Source of the DNA: DASUBN01 sp035691665
Lineage (GTDB): Bacteria; Pseudomonadota; Gammaproteobacteria; Natronospirales; REEB76
Assembly: GCA_035691665.1 (NCBI GenBank)
Contig: DASSIS010000007.1
Span: 1-64,000, forward strand
DNA length: 64,000 bases
Direction: 5' to 3'
The position numbers and the translations under genes are program-made. Positions 1 through 7,701 of this stretch are shown here, one piece after another; the first letter of the stretch is position 1, and every line of letters starts with the position of its first letter. The notes under the pieces were generated by a model. The model was not told where the DNA came from, searched no databases, and worked only from the letters and a program-made list of their open reading frames with translations.

Positions 1-40
1 GATCTCCAGGGCCAGGAAGTTCAGATGGAGGCTTTTCATG
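1..40 (-). CDS. Partial CDS, N-terminus only
   Basis: A minus-strand ATG at 38-40 opens a frame that runs off the window after 13 codons (MKSLHLNFLALEI). A GAGGG stretch on the minus strand, about 8 bases upstream, is a fair ribosome binding site. The gene is divergent from an HxlR regulator, an arrangement common for its target gene, often a quinone reductase or oxidoreductase. Too little is visible to name a product. Confidence 0.35.
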
Positions 41-165
41 GCTGCGCCCTCATTCCTAAATATCTAAGTAATTCGATATTCAGACCGTTTAAAAAAGAGC
101 CTGTGTATGGCCCTGACCCTCGGCTATCCAGCGAACTGGGGTGCTTGCACTGATGACGATTGGGC

Positions 166-196
166 TTGCCATGCTGTGACTCTTTTGGTCTATAAT
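166..196 (+). promoter_or_regulatory. Candidate sigma-70 promoter of the HxlR gene
   Basis: A perfect TATAAT lies at 191-196, with TTGCCA at 166-171 as a possible -35 box (19-base spacer, slightly long). Transcription would begin near 203, upstream of the ATG at 261. Confidence 0.45.
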
Positions 197-214
197 CGAA
201 TCTAGGTTTATTTT

Positions 215-259
215 AGTAACTATATTGCTAATAGCAAGTAGATACCCTAAAGTAACTAT
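215..259 (+). promoter_or_regulatory. Direct repeat, possible HxlR operator
   Basis: AGTAACTAT occurs at 215-223 and again at 251-259, starts 36 bases apart, between the predicted transcription start and the start codon. Repeats in this place are typical of autoregulatory operators. That the HxlR protein binds here is inference. Confidence 0.4.
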
Positions 260-260
260 T

Positions 261-641
261 ATGGATACCAAGACGAAACCGGTCTGCGTGGCCAAGGACA
301 CCGATAACCCCATGCACCGCATGCTCGGGGTGCTGGCCGGGCCCTGGACCATCTACCTCATCTGGGTGCTGTCAACCGAGGGGCCCATGCGCTTCGGCGC
401 TCTGCGCCGCCGCATCGAGGGCATCTCCACCAAGGTGCTGACGGAGCGCCTGCGGCTCCTGGAAGCGGAAGGCTTCGTGACCCGGCACTACGAGCCCACG
501 GTGCCGCCCCAGGTGACCTATAGCCCCACCGAGCGCATCTCCGAGCTCCTGCCGGTGCTACGCACCTTCTGCGAGCTCTCCCGCAAGTGGTACAGCGACG
601 ACCACCGGGATGAGGAGCCCCAGGCCCGCAAGGCGTCCTGA
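261..641 (+). CDS. HxlR-family winged-helix transcriptional regulator
   Basis: A 126-residue protein with the compact HxlR fold. The conserved GPWTIYLIWVL segment near residues 28-38 is followed by the recognition region RFGALRRRIEGIS and the LTERLRLLEAEG stretch, then the wing (VTRHYEP, PPQVTYSPTE). A Cys at residue 9 precedes the domain, as in redox- or aldehyde-sensing members, but sensing is not shown by sequence. I prefer the ATG at 261 to the in-frame ATG at 225, since the extra 12 residues are not family-like and would place the direct repeat inside the gene. It is divergent from the partial gene at 1-40 and ends before a strong terminator. Confidence 0.88.
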   Translation: MDTKTKPVCVAKDTDNPMHRMLGVLAGPWTIYLIWVLSTEGPMRFGALRRRIEGISTKVLTERLRLLEAEGFVTRHYEPTVPPQVTYSPTERISELLPVLRTFCELSRKWYSDDHRDEEPQARKAS

Positions 642-664
642 TACCCCCCTCACCCGATAAAAAG

Positions 665-697
665 CGGCGCAGTCCTGAAGACTGCGCCGTTTTCGTT
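665..697. terminator. Rho-independent terminator between convergent genes
   Basis: A perfect 10-bp stem, CGGCGCAGTC with GACTGCGCCG (665-674 and 680-689), has a 5-base loop, A-rich sequence on the left and TTTTCGTTTTC on the right. It can serve both the HxlR gene and the minus-strand bufferin/doxX operon. Confidence 0.85.
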
Positions 698-706
698 TTC
701 AGGGGC

Positions 707-1198
707 TCAGGCGGTGAGACGTAATTTGGGGAAGAACTTCGCGAGCAGGTGATCCAGGGAAAGCTTGCCGGGTCCATAGACGAAGGTGACCAGCAGCATC
801 AGCCCCCAGATCTTGTGATCCTTGAAGGCGGTCCCGAAGAGGCCCGTCCAGAAACCGTCCGGCCAGAGATCCGGGAAAGAGATCACGCAGATGAGGTTGT
901 AGATGAACATGAACCCGGCCGTGAGCCGGCCCAAGAGACCAAAGGCCAGGAACAGCGGCACCACGAGTTCGATGCCCGTACCGAGGTAGGCCGCGAACGC
1001 CGGTGGCAGCAGGGGTACGTGGTAAGTGTTGGTGAAGAGGTCGATGGTGGAATCCATGTTGGCGATCTTGACCAGCCCCGAACGGAAGAACGCGTCCGCC
1101 ACCCAGAGCCGCAGCCCCAGGTCCACCACCGGCTTGCCGTATTCGAGCGCAGCCACCAGCTTCTTGTAGTACCCCTGGAGCGTCGTGAACAGTTTCAT
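707..1198 (-). CDS. DoxX family membrane protein of the bufferin operon
   Basis: A 163-residue integral membrane protein with four predicted transmembrane stretches, including the family-like segment GLRLWVADAFFRSGLVKI near residues 28-45, followed by LFTNTYHVPLLPP and an aromatic-rich loop (FPDLWPDGFWTG). DoxX proteins are often encoded at the end of bufferin (DUF2282/DUF692/DUF2063) operons, as here, and are thought to act in membrane redox or metal stress, without a settled reaction. It lies 25 bases after bufC and is the last gene before the shared terminator at 665-697. Confidence 0.85.
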   Translation of the reverse strand: MKLFTTLQGYYKKLVAALEYGKPVVDLGLRLWVADAFFRSGLVKIANMDSTIDLFTNTYHVPLLPPAFAAYLGTGIELVVPLFLAFGLLGRLTAGFMFIYNLICVISFPDLWPDGFWTGLFGTAFKDHKIWGLMLLVTFVYGPGKLSLDHLLAKFFPKLRLTA

Positions 1199-1223
1199 TG
1201 CGGTTCTCCCCTAGCCCTAGTGA

Positions 1224-1982
1224 TCATTGATAGAACTCGGTCAGGATCTCTTCCTGCACGAGCGCCGTGAAGCGGCGCGCCACGTCAAACTCCGGCTCGG
1301 TCTCCAGCGCCTTGAGGCAGGCCGCCTCGAAAGTCTCGCCGCGGCCGAGCTGGTGCAGGAAAGAATATTCGCCGGACGTCAGGCGCCGCATGCATACATC
1401 CAGGCCGGGGCGGGCGAAGAGCACGCACTCGCCGGGCCTGTCGATATCGAGATCGCTCTCGGGCGCCACCGTCTGGCAGTATTCCCAGATGCTGAGCACG
1501 GGATGAGGCGAACATAAGATCCGGGCCGCGGGCTGGAGCCGAAAACGCAGTCCCGGCTGCCGCTCCTCTGGGACCTTCGCCAGGGCGTTTACGTCCAGGG
1601 GCCTATGGGGTGGCGCCAGAGCGCTCTCGAGGTGGCGCCATTCCAGCGCCGCCACGTCGCTGAGATAGGGCAAGGAAGATGCTGGCCCATAACCCGCCAG
1701 GAAGCGCGGGAAAGCGCCGCCATAGTCCTGGATGTTCCCGCTATGGGAAGGATGCGCCTGGATATAGTCCCAGGCGACCGCAGTGAAGAACTCCTCCCCC
1801 ACCAGCCGCCGGGTCACGGGATAGACGGCAGAGAGCGCCTCCGTGAGGTTGATACGCATGTTGTTGCGATAGACCTGCAGCCGCCGCGCCGCATCGAGGC
1901 CATTGCCCCGCGCTGGCACCTCAGCCTCGCGTCCGACCAGAAATGCCCCGATGCGACACTGCAGCTCAGGCAGCGGCAGCAT
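1224..1982 (-). CDS. bufC: BufC/HvfC-like DUF2063 partner of an MNIO enzyme
   Basis: A 252-residue protein with an N-terminal DUF2063 domain: LQVYRNNMRINLTEAL near residues 35-50, YPVTRRLVGEEFF, and a DYIQAHPS element. In known MNIO systems this partner helps present the precursor peptide to the DUF692 enzyme. Its start overlaps the end of bufB by 17 bases, which suggests translational coupling and tight stoichiometry. Family assignment is clear; the precise role here follows from the operon. Confidence 0.85.
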   Translation of the reverse strand: MLPLPELQCRIGAFLVGREAEVPARGNGLDAARRLQVYRNNMRINLTEALSAVYPVTRRLVGEEFFTAVAWDYIQAHPSHSGNIQDYGGAFPRFLAGYGPASSLPYLSDVAALEWRHLESALAPPHRPLDVNALAKVPEERQPGLRFRLQPAARILCSPHPVLSIWEYCQTVAPESDLDIDRPGECVLFARPGLDVCMRRLTSGEYSFLHQLGRGETFEAACLKALETEPEFDVARRFTALVQEEILTEFYQ

Positions 1983-2829
1983 GGTGCCTCCGCAACAAGA
2001 CCTCTGCCTTGCCGGCCTCCGCCAGCAACACCACGAACTCCGGCAAGGCGCTGTCCCACTCGATCAGGGTCGGCTTCGGACCCAGGATCTCCAGGGCGTA
2101 GCCGTAGAGCTCCCAGACCGCATCCTTCACGGGGCGGTCGTGGGTGTCGATGAGCAACTCCACGCCCTCCACGCGCTTCTGCAGATGCCCGGCGAGATGG
2201 ATCTCCTGCACGTCCTTGGCGGGGATGGCGTCGAGGTAGCGGCGCGGATCGAACCCGTGGTTCACGGCGTTCACATAGATGTTGTTCACGTCGAGCAGGA
2301 TGCCGCAACCGGCGCGGGCCGCCACCTCCCGCAGGAAATCCCATTCCGGCATGGCGGAGTGTTCGTACTCGAGGTAGCTGGATACGTTCTCGATGAGGAT
2401 CTGCCTGCCGAGGTATTCCTGCACCTCGGCCACCCGGCCCGCCACGTGCGCCAGCGCCTCATCGGTGTAGGGCAAAGGCAGGAGATCATGGAAATGGCTG
2501 CCGCCCTTGGAGGTCCAGCAGAGGTGCTCCGAGACGAGGGCCGGCGCATAGCGGTCCACGGCATGCTTGAGTCTGGCGAGATGCTCCTGGTCGAGCGGGT
2601 CCGCCGAGCCCAGCGACAGCCCCACTCCGTGGAGGCTCAAGGGATAGTCGCGCCGTACCCGGTCGAGCTCGGTCACGGCGCGGCCGCCGGCGGCGAAGTA
2701 GTTTTCGCTGTGCACCTCGAGCCAAGCCACCTCAGGGCGCTCCTGCAGCAGGACCTGCATGTGGGGTGCGCGCAGGCCGATGCCGGCACGGGCCGGCAAG
2801 AGAGGCTGCACGGGGAGCGCGGTGTCCAT
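1966..2829 (-). CDS. bufB: MNIO (DUF692) peptide-modifying iron enzyme BufB
   Basis: A 287-residue TIM-barrel protein of the multinuclear non-heme iron oxidase family. Motifs carrying likely iron ligands are visible in order: EVHSENYF, LHGVGLSLGS, SEHLCW, IENVSSY, LDVNNIYVN, EIHLAGH, IDTHD and LIEWDS. Characterised relatives (HvfB, MbnB, bufferin BufB) oxidise Cys residues of a precursor peptide, often into copper-binding heterocycles. The likely substrate is the 92-residue Cys-containing protein encoded just upstream. The two genes are separated by 135 bases that contain a strong hairpin, while bufC follows with overlap. Confidence 0.92.
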   Translation of the reverse strand: MDTALPVQPLLPARAGIGLRAPHMQVLLQERPEVAWLEVHSENYFAAGGRAVTELDRVRRDYPLSLHGVGLSLGSADPLDQEHLARLKHAVDRYAPALVSEHLCWTSKGGSHFHDLLPLPYTDEALAHVAGRVAEVQEYLGRQILIENVSSYLEYEHSAMPEWDFLREVAARAGCGILLDVNNIYVNAVNHGFDPRRYLDAIPAKDVQEIHLAGHLQKRVEGVELLIDTHDRPVKDAVWELYGYALEILGPKPTLIEWDSALPEFVVLLAEAGKAEVLLRRHHAAAA

Positions 2830-2920
2830 GGTCGTAGAGTCTAGCCCTTCGGGCTGCCCGGTTTGGGTACCGGTGAAAGACCTGGATCAGGAAGGATTTA
2901 TTACTTATGGGGATCGGAAG

Positions 2921-2949
2921 ATCCGGTCCCCGCAGAGCGGGGACCGGAT
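2921..2949 (-). promoter_or_regulatory. Intercistronic hairpin between bufA and bufB
   Basis: A perfect 13-bp inverted repeat (2921-2933 with 2937-2949) around a 3-base loop. On the minus strand it follows the bufA stop by 16 bases but has no downstream T-run, so it is more likely an mRNA-stabilising or partial-attenuation hairpin than a full terminator. It could allow more precursor than enzyme to be made. Confidence 0.6.
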
Positions 2950-2964
2950 GATGCGAGCGCGCGA

Positions 2965-3243
2965 TCAGCCCTTCTTCTTGGCCGGAGCAGCCGGGGCCAA
3001 AGAACCGCCGGCGATCTTGGTGCACAGGCCCTTCGGCAGGTTGATGAAGGCGTCCGGCTGGCGGTCCTTCTCAGCGGTGCCGGCGCAGGAGTTGCTGGCG
3101 GTCTGGCAGTCGTTCTTGCCGGCCGCGGCCACGCCATAGCACTTCTCCTGGGGGGCGCTGTCGGCGGCGACGGCGGACACGGCCGCGAGGGTCACCACAG
3201 CGGCCACGGCCGCGCCGATGGCGAGCTTGATGTTCTTGTCCAT
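2965..3243 (-). CDS. bufA: Bufferin precursor, DUF2282 family
   Basis: A 92-residue exported protein. Residues 1-27 form a signal peptide ending AVSAVAA. The mature part has four Cys (C35, C46, C53, C74) in the contexts EKCYG, KNDCQTA, SNSCAGT and KGLCTK, the arrangement of DUF2282 bufferins. The C-terminus is a short AP/K-rich tail. Family knowledge: the central Cys are modified by the MNIO partner and the product sequesters copper in the periplasm. The start at 3243 follows a strong GGAGG site. It is first gene of the minus-strand operon and is divergent from rhlE. Confidence 0.9.
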   Translation of the reverse strand: MDKNIKLAIGAAVAAVVTLAAVSAVAADSAPQEKCYGVAAAGKNDCQTASNSCAGTAEKDRQPDAFINLPKGLCTKIAGGSLAPAAPAKKKG

Positions 3244-3422
3244 GGATCAATCCTCCAAAGATGGTTTAGGGAGCTAGAGGGGGTGTTTCACAACCAGAGT
3301 ACTCGAAATCGGCCTCGCCGGAGGCACCCCAGGACCCCGGCCGGATTGCCATCTAGACCCGACCACCCCCCGCTTTGTTACGGCCAGGGGTGATTTTCCT
3401 AGGTAAAACCGCTCCGACCCGT

Positions 3423-3428
3423 TATAAT
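3423..3428 (+). promoter_or_regulatory. -10 element for rhlE; rest of the 3244-3578 gap
   Basis: A perfect TATAAT lies 150 bases before the rhlE start codon with no convincing -35 box. It implies an untranslated leader of roughly 145 bases. The other half of this 335-base divergent gap must hold the bufA promoter, but I cannot place it with confidence. Confidence 0.4.
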
Positions 3429-3578
3429 GCCCCGAGTTTGACGCGACGCGACCCGGTCTCAAGTCCCGCAAACCGTCGCGGCGTACCCTCCAAAGTATCC
3501 CCGATCCCCCTTAAGAGTAATCCGCTGCCTGGACCGGCACGACGCACCATGCGTCAGCAGGCGCCCCCAGGAGTAAAC

Positions 3579-4877
3579 ATGTCATTTTCGACCCTCGGCC
3601 TATCGGCCGAATTGCTGTGTGCTGTCTCAGAGCAGGGCTATACCGAGCCCACCCCGGTGCAGGCACGATCCATCCCCTCCATCATCGCCGGTCGCGACCT
3701 CCAGGCCGCGGCCCAGACCGGCACCGGCAAGACCGCCGGCTTCACCCTGCCCCTGCTGCAACGGTTGCATGCAGCCCCGGTCCAGCAGGGCCAGCGCCAT
3801 CACGTGCGCGCCCTGATCCTCACCCCCACCCGCGAGCTTGCGGCCCAGGTGGGCGAAAGCGTGCTCGCCTACGGCAAGTATCTGCGCTTCTCGAGCGCGG
3901 TGATCTTCGGCGGCGTGAGCATCAACCCCCAGATCGACAAGCTGCGCCGCGGCGTGGACATCGTCATCGCGACCCCCGGACGGCTTCTGGACCACGTGGA
4001 ACAGCGCACCATCGACCTCTCCAAGGTCGAGATCCTGGTACTGGACGAAGCCGACCGCATGCTGGACATGGGATTCATCCGCGACATCCGCCGCGTGCTG
4101 GCGCGATTGCCTGCCCAGCGGCAGAACCTGATGTTCTCCGCCACCTTCTCCGACGACATCCGCAAGCTCGCGGGCGGCATCCTCAAGGATCCGGAAGTCA
4201 TCGACGTGGCGCCGCGCAACTCCACCGCCGAGCGCATCAGCCAGCGCATCTATCCGGTGGACCAGCATCGCAAGCGTGCCCTGCTCTCCCAGCTCATCAA
4301 GGAAGGCGACTGGCGGCAGGTGCTGGTGTTCACCCGTACCAAGCACGGCGCCAACCGCCTGGCCGAGCAGCTCGGCAAGGACGGCATCCAGTCCGTCGCC
4401 ATCCACGGCAACAAGAGCCAGAACGCCCGCACCCGGGCCCTGGCGGACTTCAAGCAGGGCCGCGTCCGAGTGCTGGTGGCTACCGACATCGCGGCCCGCG
4501 GCCTCGACATCGACATGCTGCCCCACGTGGTGAACTACGAACTGCCGAACGTGCCGGAAGACTACGTGCACCGCATCGGCCGCACCGGGCGGGCCGGTGC
4601 CGCCGGTGAGGCAGTCTCCCTGGTGGCGGGCAGCGAGCGCGGCCTGCTGAAGGACATCGAACGGCTGTTGCGTCAGGAACTGACCAAGACTGTGGTGCCG
4701 GGCTTCGAGCCTGGTTCAGGGCCAGCCCCGGAAGCGGAGCCCCGTCCTGCCCATCACCACCAGAACCGTCGAGGTCATGGCGGTGGACAGCACCGCGGCG
4801 GCCACAACCGCCCTGGCTCCCGTGACCATGGTCATGGCCAGCGCGGCAACGGCCAACGGCGCAGCAACGGACGCTAA
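3579..4877 (+). CDS. rhlE: DEAD-box RNA helicase RhlE
   Basis: A 432-residue ATP-dependent RNA helicase. Helicase motifs appear in order: the Q-motif region (GYTEPTPVQ), motif I AQTGTGKT, Ia PTRELAAQ, II DEAD, III SAT, and in the second RecA domain IV-VI with ARGLDI and HRIGRTGRAG. The final 60 residues are a disordered, His/Gly/Arg-rich tail typical of RNA-binding tails in RhlE. A long in-frame extension upstream exists, but the ATG at 3579 has a proper AGGAG site and begins at the usual RhlE N-terminus (MSFSTLGLS). Roles in the family are ribosome assembly, RNA decay and growth at low temperature. Confidence 0.93.
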   Translation: MSFSTLGLSAELLCAVSEQGYTEPTPVQARSIPSIIAGRDLQAAAQTGTGKTAGFTLPLLQRLHAAPVQQGQRHHVRALILTPTRELAAQVGESVLAYGKYLRFSSAVIFGGVSINPQIDKLRRGVDIVIATPGRLLDHVEQRTIDLSKVEILVLDEADRMLDMGFIRDIRRVLARLPAQRQNLMFSATFSDDIRKLAGGILKDPEVIDVAPRNSTAERISQRIYPVDQHRKRALLSQLIKEGDWRQVLVFTRTKHGANRLAEQLGKDGIQSVAIHGNKSQNARTRALADFKQGRVRVLVATDIAARGLDIDMLPHVVNYELPNVPEDYVHRIGRTGRAGAAGEAVSLVAGSERGLLKDIERLLRQELTKTVVPGFEPGSGPAPEAEPRPAHHHQNRRGHGGGQHRGGHNRPGSRDHGHGQRGNGQRRSNGR

Positions 4878-4884
4878 ATCGGCT

Positions 4885-5487
4885 TCAAGAACCGGAAGAC
4901 GTGGAGAGCCGGCTTTGCAGCCGGCTTTTCACGTCTGGCCACTCCTCAAGGATGATGCTGAAGTAGACCGTGTCCCGCATCCGACCGGTGTGGGTCATCT
5001 TATGGCGGCGGAAGATGCCTTCCTGCTTGGCGCCGATCCGCTGGATGGCGTTGCGGGAACGCTCGTTGAGAGCATCGGTCTTGAGCTCCACCCGCAGGCA
5101 ACCCATCACCTCGAAAGCATGGCGCAGCATCAGGTACTTGGCCTCGGTGTTCACCACGCTCCTCTGCCAGGGCTTGCCGATCCAGGTCCAACCGATCTCC
5201 ACCCGTTGGTCCTCGAGGCTCATGTTGGCGAAGCGGGTGCAACCCACCACCTGCCGGTTCGATTTCAGCAGCGTGGCGAAGGGCATGGAGACGCCGCGGC
5301 GCTGCTCGTCCAGGGCATCCTGCACGTAAGCCTGCATCTCGTCCGGGTTGCGCACCGGCATGGGTATCCACTGCCACAGTTCCGGGTCCAGGCCCACAGC
5401 ACAGAGACCGTCCAGATGGTCCATGGAGAGGGGCTCGAGGCGCACCTCTCCGCCCTCGAGCACGGTGGGCACGGGTTTGGGCATCAT
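4885..5487 (-). CDS. GNAT N-acetyltransferase, RimJ/RimL type
   Basis: A 200-residue protein with the RimL-like GNAT fold: RLEPLSMDHLDGL at the N-terminus, the core strand QVVGCTRFANMS, EIGWTWIGKPWQRSVVNTEA with the acetyl-CoA loop, and the C-terminal ALNERSRNAIQRIGAKQEG signature. Relatives acetylate protein N-termini or small amines with acetyl-CoA. The start overlaps the stop of the FUSC-like gene in an ATGA, so the two are probably co-translated. The substrate is unknown. The frame could extend upstream, but that region codes for the neighbour. Confidence 0.85.
   Translation of the reverse strand: MMPKPVPTVLEGGEVRLEPLSMDHLDGLCAVGLDPELWQWIPMPVRNPDEMQAYVQDALDEQRRGVSMPFATLLKSNRQVVGCTRFANMSLEDQRVEIGWTWIGKPWQRSVVNTEAKYLMLRHAFEVMGCLRVELKTDALNERSRNAIQRIGAKQEGIFRRHKMTHTGRMRDTVYFSIILEEWPDVKSRLQSRLSTSSGS
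4899..4935 (+). terminator. rhlE terminator overlapping the end of the GNAT gene
   Basis: The stem AGCCGGCT with AGCCGGCT around the loop TTGC (4907-4926), extended by GACGTG/CACGTC, is followed by TTTTC. It terminates rhlE while coding for the last residues of the convergent gene. Confidence 0.65.
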
Positions 5488-6017
5488 GTGGGTATCCGTG
5501 GGCGCAGGAAGATGCGTAGGGTGTAGACGCAGAGGATGCAGACCCCGACGCCGATGGTGGCCTCCGAGAAACGCAGGAAGGCGTTGAGCAAGGGCGGGAT
5601 CTGAGGTGACTGGCCGCTGACCACGGCGATGATCACCACCGTGGCGGCGGCGAGACGCGCGTATTCGAAGATGTCCAGCACGTAGCAGATGGCGAGGGTG
5701 AGACCGGCACAGAAAGCCATGCCCATCACGCCGAACCCGAACAGGGACAGGTAGAGGGCGCACAGCAGCGCACCGATGGCGGTGCCTATGGTGCGCAGCA
5801 GCGAGGACTTCAGGGTCTCGCGGATGGTGCTCTGCAGGACCACGAGGCCGGAGATGGCGGACCAGATGCCCCCGATCTCGGCCGAGGCGCCGTGGAAGAT
5901 GGCGGTGAAGCGGGAGCCCAGGTAGTAGCCCAGCAAGGTGATGAATATGCCCTCGAGGCAGACGATGAGCGTCATGCGCCAGGGCTTGCGGAAGATCTCC
6001 CGCGGATGCCAGCCCAT
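5484..6017 (-). CDS. FUSC/aromatic acid exporter-like membrane protein
   Basis: A 177-residue protein with about five hydrophobic helices (ITLLGYYLG, GIWSAISGLVVLQST, GTAIGALLCALYLSLFG, AFCAGLTLAICYVLDI, TIGVGVCILCVYTLRIF). The topology and the ISGLVVLQST..ETLKSSLLRTIGTAIGA region match FUSC-type domains. Full-size FUSC pumps carry two such modules and a soluble part; this is a single-module form. It begins 8 bases after the carbonic anhydrase gene and overlaps the acetyltransferase, so the three form an operon. Transport substrate is unknown. Confidence 0.75.
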   Translation of the reverse strand: MGWHPREIFRKPWRMTLIVCLEGIFITLLGYYLGSRFTAIFHGASAEIGGIWSAISGLVVLQSTIRETLKSSLLRTIGTAIGALLCALYLSLFGFGVMGMAFCAGLTLAICYVLDIFEYARLAAATVVIIAVVSGQSPQIPPLLNAFLRFSEATIGVGVCILCVYTLRIFLRPRIPT

Positions 6018-6025
6018 GGCAGCGG

Positions 6026-6676
6026 TCAGAAGAGGCCTCCAGGCATCACCCGCTGCTCGATGAACTCCTTGAGTTCCTTCTCGCTGCTGATGCAGATGCC
6101 GATGTCCTTGAGGAGACCGCTCTGCAGACGATATACCCAACCGTGCAGGATCAGCGGCTGTCCGCGCTTCCAGGCATCCTGGACGATGGTGGTACGCGCC
6201 ACGTGTAGCACCTGCTCGATCACGTTGAGCTCGCACAACCGGTCCATGCGGGTCTCGTCGTCCGGCCGCGCGGCGAGGTCGTCGGAATACTTCTCCGCCA
6301 CGTCTTTCACGTGGCGCAGCCAGTTGTCGATGAGTCCGAGGGAGGCACCGCGCCAGGCGGCCTGCACGCCGCCGCAACCGTAATGGCCACAGACGATGAC
6401 GTGCTCCACCTTGAGCACTTCCACGGCGTACTGAAGCACCGAGAGGCAGTTGAGATCGCTGTGTACCACCACGTTGGCCACGTTCCGATGCACGAACACT
6501 TCGCCCGGCATGAGTCCCACGATCTCGTTGGCGGGCACACGGCTGTCGGCACAGCCGATCCAGAGGTATTTAGGGGACTGCTGCGCAGCAAGGCGCTTGA
6601 AGAAATCCGGCTGTTTACGGCTTATGCCCTCGGCCCAGGCACGATTGTTGGCGAAGAGTTGCGGCAACTTATCCAT
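6026..6676 (-). CDS. can: Beta-class carbonic anhydrase
   Basis: A 216-residue zinc enzyme that interconverts CO2 and bicarbonate. Zinc ligands are Cys42, Asp44 (CADSR), His98 and Cys101 (CGHYGC), with Arg46 of the Asp-Arg dyad, as in E. coli Can. Length and motif spacing are normal for the family. First gene of a three-gene minus-strand operon with the FUSC-like and GNAT genes. In heterotrophs it supplies bicarbonate for carboxylases. Confidence 0.93.
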   Translation of the reverse strand: MDKLPQLFANNRAWAEGISRKQPDFFKRLAAQQSPKYLWIGCADSRVPANEIVGLMPGEVFVHRNVANVVVHSDLNCLSVLQYAVEVLKVEHVIVCGHYGCGGVQAAWRGASLGLIDNWLRHVKDVAEKYSDDLAARPDDETRMDRLCELNVIEQVLHVARTTIVQDAWKRGQPLILHGWVYRLQSGLLKDIGICISSEKELKEFIEQRVMPGGLF

Positions 6677-6714
6677 TCTTCATCCCCATGAAACAGCGGC
6701 ATTCATTACTAGGT

Positions 6715-7434
6715 TCACGCACCGGCAGCATAACCGAAGGACCCCAGGAAGGCAGCCGCTCGCGGATCCGAGGCCAGGGCTCGATCAATTGCATCGGCTC
6801 CCTGCTTTGCCGGCTGTCCCTGGATCGGTCGACAGACCGAGCAGTCTTCAGGCCACTCGATCCAGAGCATGGCGACCTTGCCGTTCTTGGCCGTGATATA
6901 TACGAGTATATAGGCGGTGTAGTCCTCTGCCAGGGCCAGATCCTTCATCAAGTCATGGGCCAGAAGCGCGGTCGAGACCTTCTGGGTGTAGAGGCGCATC
7001 AGCCCCCGAGTCGCGCCTGCATCCCAAGGCTTCTCCTGCTGCAGCACCATGGGCTCAAGGCGTGCATCCATGAGCTGCTTGCCGTAGACCTTGAGCGCGT
7101 TGTCCGCGATCGTATCGAAGCTCGGTACCGGATGGTTATCCGCGAAGAAATCCTCCGCGTAGGCCCGGTAATACTCCCCCGGCGCGGTCTGGGGGATGAA
7201 GGTCACGAAGGAGATGTCTTGCGGATAGACCTCCTGCACCTCCATGTAGCGGTAATCGTCACCGCCCTCCTGGAAAGGGGGGGCCACGGTGAACCAGCCG
7301 CGTCTGTCATGGTAGACGTTGTCCACGATGCTTCCCTGCAGGGCCCCGGAGAGCATGATGGGCCCTTGGGGTTGGGGCGGCGGCGCCGCGCAGGCAGCCA
7401 GCAGTAGACTGAGAGTTGCGATGGAGGCGCGCAT
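6715..7434 (-). CDS. Hypothetical lipoprotein (239 aa)
   Basis: The N-terminus MRASIATLSLLLAACA has a lipobox (LAAC), so the protein is probably an envelope lipoprotein. The mature part contains no motif I can name; it is rich in Tyr and Trp early (RRGWFTVAPPFQEGG) and has a CSVC pair near the C-terminus. The start at 7434 overlaps the stop of the DUF1272 gene by one base (TGATG), so translation is coupled. A longer frame upstream exists but belongs to the DUF1272 region. Confidence 0.75.
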   Translation of the reverse strand: MRASIATLSLLLAACAAPPPQPQGPIMLSGALQGSIVDNVYHDRRGWFTVAPPFQEGGDDYRYMEVQEVYPQDISFVTFIPQTAPGEYYRAYAEDFFADNHPVPSFDTIADNALKVYGKQLMDARLEPMVLQQEKPWDAGATRGLMRLYTQKVSTALLAHDLMKDLALAEDYTAYILVYITAKNGKVAMLWIEWPEDCSVCRPIQGQPAKQGADAIDRALASDPRAAAFLGSFGYAAGA

Positions 7435-7682
7435 CAGGCCGGGCGCTCGGCACAGTTCGGATTGTGTATGCGGACGGTGGAAGCTGGGTATTTTTGCAGC
7501 AAGCGCGCTTCCCGCAAGGGCCGCCGCACCAGTTCTCCGCCGCAGTTTGGGCAATGGCCTTCGAGGCGCCCCTCGGCACAATCCTCACAGAACGTACATT
7601 CGAAGGTGCAGATCATGGCCTCGAGTGAACCGGGGGGCAGATCCTTGTCGCACCATTCGCAGTTGGGACGCATCTCGAGCAT
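7434..7682 (-). CDS. DUF1272 small zinc-ribbon-like protein
   Basis: An 82-residue protein with the characteristic N-terminus MLEMRPNCEWCDKDLPP and paired Cys motifs (CEWC, CTFECTFCEDC, CPNC) able to hold two metal ions. It ends GGELVRRP, a hallmark of DUF1272. Function in the family is not established. Co-transcribed with the lipoprotein that follows. Confidence 0.88.
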   Translation of the reverse strand: MLEMRPNCEWCDKDLPPGSLEAMICTFECTFCEDCAEGRLEGHCPNCGGELVRRPLREARLLQKYPASTVRIHNPNCAERPA

Positions 7683-7701
7683 GGGTCTACCCTCTTACGG
7701 T

